Below are positions 34,645-45,500 of a stretch of DNA of 64,000 bases, one piece after another; position 1 is the first letter of the stretch, and the number at the start of each line of letters is the position of its first letter. Position numbers and translations under genes: made by a program. The stretch is from NCBI RefSeq assembly GCF_000699445.3, contig NC_067198.1, forward strand, positions 3,539,301-3,603,300. The letters run 5' to 3'. This DNA is from Schistosoma haematobium (lineage: Eukaryota; Platyhelminthes; Trematoda; Strigeidida; Schistosomatidae). The notes beneath the pieces are model-generated. The model was not told the DNA's origin. It did not search any database and worked only from the letters and a program-made list of their open reading frames with translations.

Positions 34645-35055
34645 TATTTTAGCGACTCACGTGCAACTGAGTTTATTCTCATGTAACTCAGTTAAGCCCT
34701 TTTGCTAACTTATTTAGCGGAAAAAGTCATCCGTACTATAACAACTTATTGTTCCTTTATTATTGTTGTACTTGTATGAAATATGTATGCTTGAACAATG
34801 CTTAACGCCTACCCATATATTCACTCTGCTAGCTTTATTATTAGCTGCTTAATTGATTCGATGATCCATTCATTTCCCTATATATACATGTACACTTACA
34901 CTTCTCTGCTCTCGGTTAGCTGACTCACTCATTCGCCTCACTGGTTTGCGGTCTGAGTATCTGCTAATAAAACTTTGTAGCTGCTTCTCTTTACCTCCTG
35001 ATTTCAAACACCATTGAGGATTATATGGTAACGGTTACGAGGGTGATTGGTTAAC
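34645..35055. repeat. Unidentified insert within the CR1-like RT
   Basis: About 410 nt separates the codons for YVNDL from those for SSDLLSFAHD, which are normally close together in CR1 elements, so this is inserted DNA. It contains an inverted motif near its left end (CAACTGAGTT ... AACTCAGTTA) and ends in sequence that looks like the end of an LTR, but no TG/CA borders or clear target duplication were found. Identity unknown. Confidence 0.5.
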
Positions 35056-35245
35056 GAAGCACAACCACTACGGTATCGTCAGACTTATTATCTTTTGCTC
35101 ATGATGTGAAACTTTGGAGAGAGTTACACAACCAAGAGGATAGGCTGGCCCTTCATGTGGGTCTGACTCGACTTCATAGTTGAGCAAATGACAACGGACT
35201 TACCTTTATCAATTCCAAGTGTAAAGTAGTCCAAAGGCGACTATA

Positions 35246-35402
35246 TGTGATATTTATAAGTATTTGAATTATAGTATGAACTAAGAATCCCAGAAATAAC
35301 GTAATCAGATCAAGAAGTACTAGATGACCACAAACGAATGTACTGTATTTAGAATTCGAAATCAAACATTCAGTAAGTACAAAGGAATCATTAGTTCATT
35401 CG
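35246..35402 (-). repeat. 3' LTR (157 nt) of a gag-only LTR element
   Basis: Near-identical to 36844-37000 over its whole length (TGTGATATTTATAAG ... TTCATTCG versus TGTAGTATTTATAAG ... TTCATTCA). The element reads on the minus strand, so this is its 3' LTR. The few differences between the two LTRs imply a fairly recent insertion relative to the CR1 host. Confidence 0.85.
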
Positions 35403-35656
35403 AAGACCATATCCGCCCACAGCTTATATTGGAGTTTAAGTGTCTGTAGTCGATTGTACGTCTTCTTCTTAAGTTCATCGTGTGTCTGTCCGACATTGTA
35501 TCGGATAAAAACTCTGTATTATCTAGAACGTGCTCATTAGTATTAGAATTAACAAGCGAAATCGGAACAGACTCACCTGGGATTGCATACAATCAGCATG
35601 CCGGTTTTGTACTGAAATCATTAATATCTAGAACTCGAACAATAGATTGTTCAGCA
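35403..35656 (-). pseudogene. Short residual pol-like 3' coding end of the LTR element
   Basis: On the minus strand, between the gag stop and the 3' LTR, a frame reads YSAEQSIVRVLDINDF, then LYAIPGESVPISLVNSN and MNLRRRRTIDYRHLNSN, with one internal stop. The arginine-rich end just before the LTR would suit the C-terminus of a polyprotein. No protease, RT, RNase H or integrase lies between this and gag, so pol is deleted. The assignment to pol is inference from position. Confidence 0.4.
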
Positions 35657-36832
35657 CTATACTCCCCTACGAAATAATGTGGGATCTTTATATCCACAAG
35701 TTATGCATGATGTGGCTTCATTTAAAACATATTTACCACATTGATTAGAGTATACATTGGAAGTGGATTTGTGATAAGGATGAACAGCAGTTGGTATGAA
35801 ATCATCGGGATTGCAATCAAAATCGAGGTCATTTAGTACTCGTGCTTCGCATTGAACAAGTTTCCCACAAGAAACAAATTCATTATGAGGACAAATGATA
35901 TTTGGTATGACATCAAGATTTGACTCTTCTGAAATATTTCTCTCAAATTTATTAAGAATGTCATTGCAGAGCGAAGGATCATTAGAAAAATCAACATCTA
36001 TCAAGGCTGCATCAGGTTTTCGATCATGACTAGGTTCATTCAACATATTTTCCTCAGATTTGCAAGAAATTTCGTCAGAAATATGTGAATCATTAGGAAA
36101 AACCATACCTGGTACAATAGCATGAGAAATCTGATAAGTCGATTGATATGAAACTGTTGTCTCGCAAAGATTCTGAGTTTCACTTAACTCTGAACTGCTA
36201 TATGACTGTACACTGTCTTTTAAAACCGTTGGTGAAAATAAATGATCATTATAAATACTCAACTTAATAGAATCAGAATCACAAGACTTAACATTAGTTT
36301 CAGCAAGATGAACAGTAGTATTACAGACTGACTGAATATGTCCAATATCACCACATCTAAAGCACTTAGAATTACGAAATTTATATGAATTAAAAGAGTG
36401 GAACTTGCCACAGGAAAAACATTGGCCAAAATTGTGCCCATCTTCGTGAACTGCATCCAAACTCAATGAATTTTCTGCAAAACCTTGAGCATGCAGTGGA
36501 TTGGGATGACGTAATGTGGTGGAATTTTTTATATTCTCATGAATCATTTTCCAAAATCTTCCTCCTTTACGACATTCGGAATTTGTATAGTGAACATAGT
36601 CTAGCAGTAGATCCTTGAGAATTGTATAAGACAGCGAAACGGGCTTTTCCGGTAAAGCCAGATATTTTAATAAGCTATATGCTTTTTTTCCGATGCATGT
36701 GAAGAAATGTGCTACAGTATTAGCATCCTCATCATCTTCCTTGGTCATAGACCAAATTTCGAACTTTTCAAATTAATCCTCAAAAGCTTCAGAGGTTGAA
36801 TGAATATCTAACTGTTCCACCACAGGCCCCAT
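35657..36832 (-). pseudogene. Gypsy-like gag with zinc knuckles, one stop codon
   Basis: The frame starts with ATG at 36832 (MGPVVEQLDIHSTSEAFED) and hits a TAA at 36775-36773; the same frame then stays open for over 360 codons to a TAG at 35657. Near the middle are two CCHC-type knuckles: CFSCGKFHSFNSY, which has lost its last Cys (Tyr instead), and CFRCGDIGHIQSVC, which is intact. Gag would package element RNA. The rest is acidic and low in complexity. Because of the stop and the mutated knuckle it is probably non-functional as it stands. Confidence 0.75.
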
Positions 36833-36843
36833 CGCGACGCCAA
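36833..36843 (-). other. Primer binding site of the LTR element (overlaps gag start)
   Basis: Directly after the 5' LTR end (...ACTACA, minus strand) comes TTGGCGTCGCGATGGGG. The TGG beginning fits the complement of a tRNA 3' CCA end. The gag ATG lies inside this sequence, only about 10 nt from the LTR. The tRNA used was not identified. Confidence 0.55.
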
Positions 36844-37000
36844 TGTAGTATTTATAAGTATTTGAATTATAGTGTGAACTAAGAATCCCAGAAATAACGT
36901 AATCAGATCAAGAAGTACTAGATGACCACAAACGAATGTACTGTATTTAGAATTCGAAATCAAACATTCAGTAAGTACAAAGGAATCATTGGTTCATTCA
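36844..37000 (-). repeat. 5' LTR (157 nt) of the gag-only LTR element
   Basis: Pairs with 35246-35402. On the minus strand it starts TGAATGAACC and ends ATACTACA (TG...CA), immediately followed by the primer-binding-like sequence and gag. No convincing target duplication links the bases outside the two LTRs, so a deletion at one side is likely. Confidence 0.85.
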
Positions 37001-37070
37001 AGCACCACACCATAGCAACAAATAAGGCAACTCGCCTGACAAAGTATCCCAAGTCGAAAGAGATTTATGA

Positions 37071-37550
37071 GTGAAGGTGCACTACGGTTTGAAGTCTTAC
37101 ACTAACTGCAACGAAAACACCTTACGAGCAAACCTTGCACCGGTAACATTGAAGCGCATTTTGGGCCAGTTCGACGGAAGAACTTTCCACACAATCTTCA
37201 ACAGTTTTATTCGCCCTCATTTAGAGTACGGAAACATAGTATTTTGTCCCTTACTCCAAAAGGATATGGACGCTCTGAAGCGTATCCAACAGCGAGCCAC
37301 ACAATCACTTTGGAGACTCAAATTAAAGCCTTATGGAGAGCACCTTCAATCACTGAATCTTTACTCATTAGATTACAGGTGTCTTAGAGGTAGCCTAATG
37401 GCTTACAGCACCCTAAATACTTCTGAATATCCCCTAAACACCTATTTAAGCTTAATCCCAACACAAAGCTTAGGGGTAACACTCAGAAACTGGAGACTCA
37501 ACACAGAAGAACGGACTGTAGACACACCTTCTATTTCACAAGAGTAGTCA
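37071..37550 (+). pseudogene. CR1-like LINE, C-terminal end of the RT protein
   Basis: An open frame of 158 codons with the signature FNSFIRPHLEYGNIVFCPLL, DMDALKRIQQRATQSLW and LNLYSLDYRCLRGSLM. This is the part after the polymerase core in CR1/Jockey LINEs. It ends with an in-frame TAG after SISQE, whereas related elements continue for about 60 more residues; recognisable codons go on after the stop (SFVDNFLGFYLEVFVIHCY at about 37670-37730). Confidence 0.75.
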
Positions 37551-37799
37551 AATGCTGGAATTCGCTGACGGCTGAGCTATTTCAAATGACTTATCAAGAA
37601 TCCTTTAGAAGAAAACATGAAACATTCCTAAGGACTAAGGATATCTTATTACGATTTTTTCTCTTTCCTCTTTTGTCGATAATTTCCTAGGTTTCTACCT
37701 GGAGGTTTTCGTAATCCACTGCTACTAGATACAAAAGCCTGTTAATCAGAAGCTTCTTCTATTTCATCCAAAACCATTTAAACTATTTTGAACTACATG

Positions 37800-39535
37800 G
37801 TACACAAATCTACAAATAACTGCCGCACTGGCTATAAATAGTGGCTAGAATACCCCCAATAGGACAACTAAACACCTGGAATCGTATAAAAGCGTTAGCA
37901 AGTGAGCACATATCAATTAATTGATTTATATAAGCTCATGACAAGGAAATTCGAGGATATATATTGGAATTCTACTCGGTTATCGCCCTTCGGTTATTGA
38001 CCTGAATGACCACTGATATGAGTATAACCAGTCCAATCGAATGGGAAGACTATCTCCCATGTCTCACAAGACTTGAAGCTGTACATAAACAACAAAGAAA
38101 TCAATCGGTTAAAACTACTTCGTTACGACGATATTGGATATTGGTTTTATTGTTACTGTTAACCTGAGTAACATATTCGAAACGTAGCGCTATCAACTCA
38201 TGGTTTCGCTTGTCAGATTGTATTGATTTCACTCTTGTGTTATTTATAATTGTTATGTATTGGTTTCAATAATAAATGTAAGTGAATTCTATGTATTTAC
38301 TGGATCATCGGCTCACCTTTTCTGTCGTTTCCTCTTCCAGATTCTCTCAAATACTACTCACACTCAAGGTACATTCAATCTAGAAGCGAATCTGCCAGAT
38401 GCTGTTTGTCACACCTGTCTGACCATTAAGTCTTCAGGACTGTATTGTTTTTGATCGTAAGTAATGCTCTATAAGTGGTTTACGTGATGTCTCGTAAATT
38501 TATGTTCTTTTTCCTTTTTGTCTTCATACGTTCCCGACTTTGGGCCAAAATGGACCAATTTCGGGTAAATTTCGGAACAACCCCATTAGTTATTCTGTAT
38601 TAATGTCGATGAAATTCAGTCAACAAGCCTAATATTTTCGGAAAAATATCTCAAAGTCGTGATTTTTTTCTCAAAGTAAATAAGATCCTTCAAAATCTTC
38701 ACACACATTTGAAATATGCTGTGAATCGCTAGTGGAAAATCCCAAAGAGGATTCTCTTTACTATCAAGTTTTGATATCACCTATCTGTTACATTTATAAG
38801 AACCTTGCATGTTTGTAGCTGATTGTCTCGTCTTTGTTCTTATCACCGAAGCCATTAGGTCGCCTACTCTCTATAGATCTACAGTGACTGTGTACAGTCA
38901 CTTAAATGCAAAGTGAACGTCGTTTCACCAGATTTGATGAATTGTTTTTGGCATTCTATTGGATCTAAAGCCTGATCGATGTAATTCGGTCTCAACCGAT
39001 CAATGCCACAAACCCGAATGTTTGAGCGTGCATTTTGTTACTGAATTGCTTTAAGCTGTTGTCAGTTGCCTGGATCCTAAAATACAGTTTTACAAGCCAT
39101 AGTAGGGGTAAACTTAGCTCAAATCATTGCTGTGCTGTATGGGAACAGTTGGGAATCTTACAGTTTATTGAAGTTCTAAGATGATGCTTTACAATAGTTC
39201 GTCACAGCTTTAATATCAGCGCCCTCTAAGAATATGCTACTGTTTAATGAGGTAGATCACTGTCCATGATTTTCGTCACAAAATCAATGACTTTGTTATC
39301 ATAAATGAAGTCATTCAGACAATACACACAAATCATTCAGTGACACATGATTATTGCTTAAGTCACTCATAATCCGTCCCACACTTGCATCTTAAGCTCG
39401 TACTGCTAGTTTTTGCCGAAGCTTATCTTTTATCTCGGAAAATAATATATTGTTTCTCTTTTTGTTCCTAACAGATTTTTATAAAGGCTAATCAAGCCGT
39501 TAGAGTGAAATATATGTGTGCTTTTCACTTTCCAG
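37800..39535. other. Gene-free stretch upstream of UBA3
   Basis: No coding region or shared repeat was recognised. The UBA3 promoter should lie in or before this stretch. It ends in a good splice acceptor (CTTTTCACTTTCCAG, AG at 39534-39535) that brings in the 42 bases before the UBA3 ATG. Confidence 0.4.
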
Positions 39536-39577
39536 ATATATAATCCAATAGAAACCATTCTGGAGAATAAACGTACG
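39536..39577 (+). other. Candidate 5' UTR segment or trans-splice site before UBA3
   Basis: A pyrimidine-rich acceptor ends at 39535, 42 nt before the chosen ATG. Either an upstream exon or a spliced leader could join here; schistosomes use spliced-leader trans-splicing. The 42 nt are in frame and open (reading up to NKRT before the ATG), so a longer N-terminus from an upstream exon is also possible. Confidence 0.45.
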
Positions 39578-42500
39578 ATGTCTTCAGTGATTTCTGACAA
39601 AAAGTGGAGCAACCTTAAATGCATTCTTGGACGTTCTGGTCCATTTCATCGGTCAGAATTCGAGCCGTCAAATGAAGTTTGTGCAATTTTTAATCCCGCG
39701 AAATTTCAAGCTCTTAAGCATGGTTAGAGAACATGTGAAAATCCTTGTCATTGGAGCTGGAGGTTTGGGTTGTGAGCTTCTGAAAAACCTTGTAGGTTTA
39801 CATCTTGCGACTACTATTAAGTGTAGGCTATGATGGGGTTTTGTCATCTGGAGGTCATAGACATGGACATAATCGATATTTCTAATTTGAACAGACAATT
39901 TCTGTTTCGATCTCACGATGTCGGCAAACCGAAAGCCAATGTTGCAGCGGATTTTATCATGCGCCGCATTCCAACGTGCAAAGTTGTCCCACACTACAAT
40001 AAAATTCAAGATTTCGGTGCGCCGTTTTATAAACAATTTAATGCTGTGGTTTGTGGTCTGGATTCAGTTACAGCTCGGCGGTGGATTAATTCTATGCTGG
40101 TGTGTCATGTATTGTTTTATATATTTCATTACTAAGCATTTCCAATGGTATTTTCAGGACAAAGGTGTATTTTTCACAGTGAAAATGTTTAGTTATATTT
40201 AATGAAACGAGTCTACAAGAACCAGCATATAACAGATTTTGTGTATGTAACATACGAAAGGACCTTATCATTGTACTGGAATCGCAATAATCTATTATTG
40301 GAGATTGGGGAAAACTATGTCAAATGTCACATTGCGGCGTAATTTCTACTTCTGATTTCTTTTGTGCTATCCGTTCTCCTGTATATTGAGAAACACTTTG
40401 CGCTTAACTTTTCATATAAATCTGCTATGTGTTTTATCACTGCTGGATACCTTTACAATTTGTCATTTTTTGCACATTACTTATCCTATACTGTTCTGTA
40501 TTATTTTTTATGGACTATTAAGAAATGATTTTGCTGTGTTGGTTGGATTAGATATTAGCTGGAGTGGGTTAAATCTTTTGGTGTTACTGTAAACATAGTT
40601 GTTGATAAATATCTCAAACAGCTGTCAATCGTTATTGTCTGAAACAAACTACGTACTAGGTTCATATCGTCCACCGTGTATATCTTATAACATGACAAGA
40701 CGCAGGTACATTCAAATTTATGTTCAGTGAAGAAGTTTCGGGGATTCTGTATCCATCACTCATAATGTATGTGGAAAATGTCTTAACGGCTGACCCTAAC
40801 GAAAATGTTTCCTAGTGGACATGCATTCATATTAATTACTGTTCTCAGAAATGTCCTTTTATAAAAAAATCAGTTTATTTGCATAATTTTGTACATTTTT
40901 TGGTTATGAAGAGCCAAAAAAACGTAAGTATTATATGCGAAGAATTCTATGTCGTACTAAACATAACATTAAGTAAAGCGATTGTCATTATAAGTGTGTT
41001 TTATTTATTTCATTACAATGGATTTCGTTTAGACAAACCTGACTTTCCATCGGCAAACGAAAACGATTCAGTTTATGATAGCACTCTATGTAATGACAAA
41101 AGAGTTGTGTTAGGAATCTGTTTATTCTAAATAGTGTCATAATGGCCAAGTAGAAAGTAACATGAATCGAAGGTGATGGTATGCACTTATACCTTTATAT
41201 TTACCTCCGTTTTACTTCTTTCTGTTGCATCGAAATGTAGTTTGTTAAACAAATACATTAAGACATTATAGCAGTCGGATAAAGTGTAAATTCATGCTCA
41301 AGACACTTGCAGATCATTCTTAATGTATGTTGCCATGTTTTAAAGTAAATTCTACTTTCACATTATCATCGATCATCATAATTGCTGACTGACACTTCCT
41401 TAAGGTAATGGCTCTTCGACTTATAACACATGAATTGGTTCATCTTAAAATATTCCAACTATTATTTATGATGTATCGGTATCAAGACTGCATTTTATTG
41501 ACAATAAATTGTTCCCATTTGATACTATCAAAAATGGTATTTTTTTATTTAGCGAGCGCACTGTTTCCACATGGGTTGATTTTTAAATATTTTCTAATTG
41601 CCCACCGTATGTCGAATGTCTGTAATGTTTTTGTCTTTTTTTTCGTTTCTGTATTATAGGCAAGTCTGGTTCGTTATAATCCAGATGGTCAACCAGATCC
41701 AAACACTGTCATACCACTTGTTGACGGTGGGACAGAGGGATTCAAAGGACATGTCCTTGTTGTTCTGTATGGCCTGACTGGATGCCTAGAATGTACACTT
41801 GACCTATACCCACCACCAACCAATTTTCCCTTATGTACTATAGCGCATACTCCTCGTCTTCCAGAACATTGCATAGAATATGTGAGAATACTGTTATGGT
41901 CAAAAGACAATCCATTTGGAAGTAAGTTGATGTCCAGTATTTAAGCAAAGATGTTCAACTTTTTTATCTAATACACTGCTGAAAACGGTCGGAAGTGTTT
42001 AGTCATTGGTCCTAACATTGTCGCTACTAGAAAAGAAAGCACTGATTTTAATACGAGAGGATATTAGTGTGGCTCACCATTTTCAATGAACCTTGTTTTG
42101 AGGTACATATATATATATATAATCATAGAGTAGCTCATTGTGTAAGCAATGTAGATAGTCAGACACTACCTTCCATCAATATCTTTGTGATTTCACAAAA
42201 AGTGTGTATATCTTTGGTTGCCAATATTGTAGCTGACTGACTGCCAGTATTCTACACACCTTAAAATCAAATATGATTGACCTCATAAATCTGCCCATTT
42301 AGTGTTTGGCGAGTCAGTCTACAGATGGCTGTCCTACCAACTGTGGTGAGTTTCATCAAAATATTGCTAAGACATCTAAAACTTGCCACATAAGGACCTT
42401 GTCTAACCGGCCTCAAGCAGTTTACTCTTGAGCTCCATAACCACTCCCAAGTCTCTACGACCACTATTAATCCAGTTTATTCTTTGGGTTTCCCAAGAAG

Positions 42501-45500
42501 AAAAATCCTTCCACAGTATGGGCAACAGAAAAGTGACAGCTAACCTCATATCTCTACCCGGAATTCTATCTTCATCAAATATTCCATCTTCATTATCAAC
42601 TCTCATCTTCTACTTCTTCAACGTGTGCCATAAAAGCTAACAGTTCGAGATTACAAAATACTGTTTCAGGTCTTTTGAAACTCCGCTTCAAACTACATGT
42701 TAGAACTTTTAATGTTTGGATCCCATATCAAGTCGGACAACAGGTATCACTAGCTAAGACCCTAGAATCTTGTGCCGTTAATGTATACTGTGCTTCCAAA
42801 GTACAAAAACTACTTTTATAACTTGTGCCTGCTAATTAGAGAACAGTGATTTATCGACCGAACCAATGACGCATAAAATCCGTACGAGCAGTCTAGAGTC
42901 TTTACCGGTCTTGCCTCCCGCCTAGCTCTGTCTGTTATGTGCAGAACATCAATCTCAGCCTCTGCGATATGAATCATTTATTTCAAACACACTGAGTTTG
43001 TATGCCAACCAAACAGACCACATTGTACTATAAAATAAAAAATAACATTTGTAAAAGATATAACCGAAAGTGGCTGTGAGTGTGGGAGACGGTAATTGGG
43101 CATAGCCGAAGAATGGTAAATCGTATAATAATAGTTCATAGGTCAAAATAAAGCTTTCAATAAGAGGAACACGAATATAAATAGTTTAGTTACTTAACAA
43201 TTATACGATAAAAATATATGTATAGTATTAGTCCAGAAATAGATTACAACAGTTACCACTCATTATTCTCATCGCGATATAACACCTCTTTTTTGAAGAT
43301 CCGGAGTTGATATTCGGACTTTATCCTCCCCTACAAATTAGTGTTGGATCCTCTTGTCCTCAAGTTACAATTAACGTGACTTTATTTGAAACATGTCTAC
43401 CGTATTGAATAGAGAATCCACTAAAAGTGACTAGATAGTGAGGATGAACGCCACTGGATTTGCGGTCATCAGGGTCTGATTCTTCTGAAACATTTTCATC
43501 AAATTTATTGAAAATCTCATTAGTAGATAATGGATCACTAGAATAATCAGCATCCATCAAAATTGCGTTAGGTTCTTGATTATCATCTGATGTATCCGAC
43601 ATATTTTTCTCATTTTTATAAGAAATTTCATCAAGAACATTCGAATCGTTAAGATAGCCCATACCTGGTAAAACAACTAGAGAATCCCAATAATTAGATT
43701 CATCAGAAACTTTTATCGCAAAATGATTAATTTCATTTGGTGCAACTGCATTCATTATACTGCTCGATTTATTTTCTTTTTCTTCGTGGGTGGTTACTGC
43801 GGCAATTTCATAAACACTTGACAGGACATAGTCTTTTTGTGAGCTGGACAAGTCACTGTTTGCACATTCTGTTTCAGGGATAATGGGATTTGAACCCACT
43901 ACAGGGCATGTCTCTAAAATGGACGTTTCTGGACGACTGGGCGGATCATAAATGACTGATACTGCTTCGTTTATATTAATGCTTGTCAAGGATTCCCGGA
44001 GGCTTTCGTCGACACGTTCATACGTTCTGCAGTCATTTCCCAGTTCTGTATGCAATTTGGAAATTAATTCATTAACTTCCGTCACATCTACAAATCATGG
44101 ATGATTCAGTAGCCGTGTGTGTAGTTTGTCTATAAATTCCAACGGATTCTTTTTAAAACACTGCTGTTGTCGCTGAAATAGCAGCTGCAATTGATTAGGA
44201 GAGCCATTCTCTGTTTCTGTATGAATCAGCACGGTAATAGAAAAGACAGTATGACTAATTAACAACCAATTTCGTCCAAGGACATCGACGACAACTCTGT
44301 ATGGTGATTGTTCGAAATAATTACACTGGTTTTCGTCCAATTACTGGCTAGCCTTGGTTCTTTTTCTTCACTCCGTGGCCAATTGTTATAACTTGTCCAA
44401 CAAGCACTTTCTCCAGTTTTCTTCTGTTCTCTTATTTGCGACTTGGGGGGTTATAGCGTTCGAGTGTTTAAGTTATACGCAGTATATTAGGAATCTTAGC
44501 TTCTAGATTTAACAATTGGCGACGGAGTGAAGAAAAAGAACCAAGGTTAGCCAGTAATTGGACGAAAATCAGTAAGACAATATCATGTGGATACTCAAGG
44601 TCGAGAAGTCTTTCTTCAGGCAAAAGATCCACACCACCATTACTTACATCCATCAAAGCTGTTTCCAGAATGTTATCGATGGAAAAGTTAGCGAGGGATG
44701 ATGAGATTGGGCAACCCTGCCTAACCCCACTGCTTGAATGGAACAATGGAGAGAGGTGGTTGTATGCCCTCACTCTGCCTGAGGTGTCTGTGTATAGGGA
44801 TTTTAGGATGTTAATAAACTTCTCAGGCACACCCTTCTTCAATAGACAGTACCAGAGAATAACCTTGTCCAACGAATCGAAGGCGGACCTAAAGTCAAGA
44901 AAAACTACGATTGTTGGCTTGTGATAAGTATGACGGTGTTCTAACATTTGGCGGAGGGTGAATATATGATCAATACATCCTCGACCAGAACGAAACCCAG
45001 CCTGCTCTTCGCGAGTCAATCTTTCTCGGGTTTAGAAAAACCTACACAAGTATGATTAGCCAATAGTTTAGACACAATCGGTTAAGTTGACTGATATATT
45101 ACCTAGAGTCTAGGAAATAGGTACAATCCCATCTGATTAGTATTGATCACTTATTGCTCCAGTTCACAAGAAAGGAAAACATTCACTTACAATAACCACA
45201 AAGGAATCAGTCTGGCTAATGTAGCGTCTAAACTATTAGCCTGAATAATATGTATATATATAATATTTACTAAAACCGATATCTTTTGTTGTTTTCGTCT
45301 TCTCGTGCCAATCTGGTGTGCTAACTTGTGTCAACAAACAGCTGTGCCAGGTTCTATGTTGATGACGTCTGTCTGACTCTTAACAAGTAAGAGACGTTAT
45401 ATATTGGCGCTATCCTAAAAGTTTTATTGTTTCGGCGAGCATATCATGTTTGAGATGCGTTGCGGTCATTTAGTCATGATTCATAATTCAGTCATCACAG

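Larger units (their letters stand above)
34250..37760 (+). mobile_element. CR1-like LINE remnant, split by nested insertions
   Basis: Translated pieces of a CR1/Jockey-type reverse transcriptase appear in order. At 34295-34420 are RQHGFGKGYSCTTNLLTEVD and YLDLSNTFDRINH (motif A normally D-F-S-K-A-F-D). At 34560-34640 are SGVLQGSILGFLLF and YVNDL. At 35070-35240 are LLSFAHDVKLWRE, where the catalytic F-A-D-D is F-A-H-D, and NGLTFINSKCKVVQ. At 37071-37547 is the C-terminal thumb region. Two blocks interrupt it: an unidentified insert (34645-35055) and an LTR element (35246-37000). Dead. Confidence 0.75.

Noticed and set aside
39677..39835. Apparent frameshifts that would make UBA3 a pseudogene
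   Set aside because: Both are resolved by GT/AG micro-introns of 34 and 35 nt that restore family spacing.
39668..40036. 122-codon minus-strand frame at the UBA3 5' end
   Set aside because: Shadow of UBA3 exons 2 and 3, which carry the recognisable E1 motifs on the plus strand.
42104..42122. TA dinucleotide run as a regulatory element
   Set aside because: Simple microsatellite in an intron, common in this AT-rich genome.
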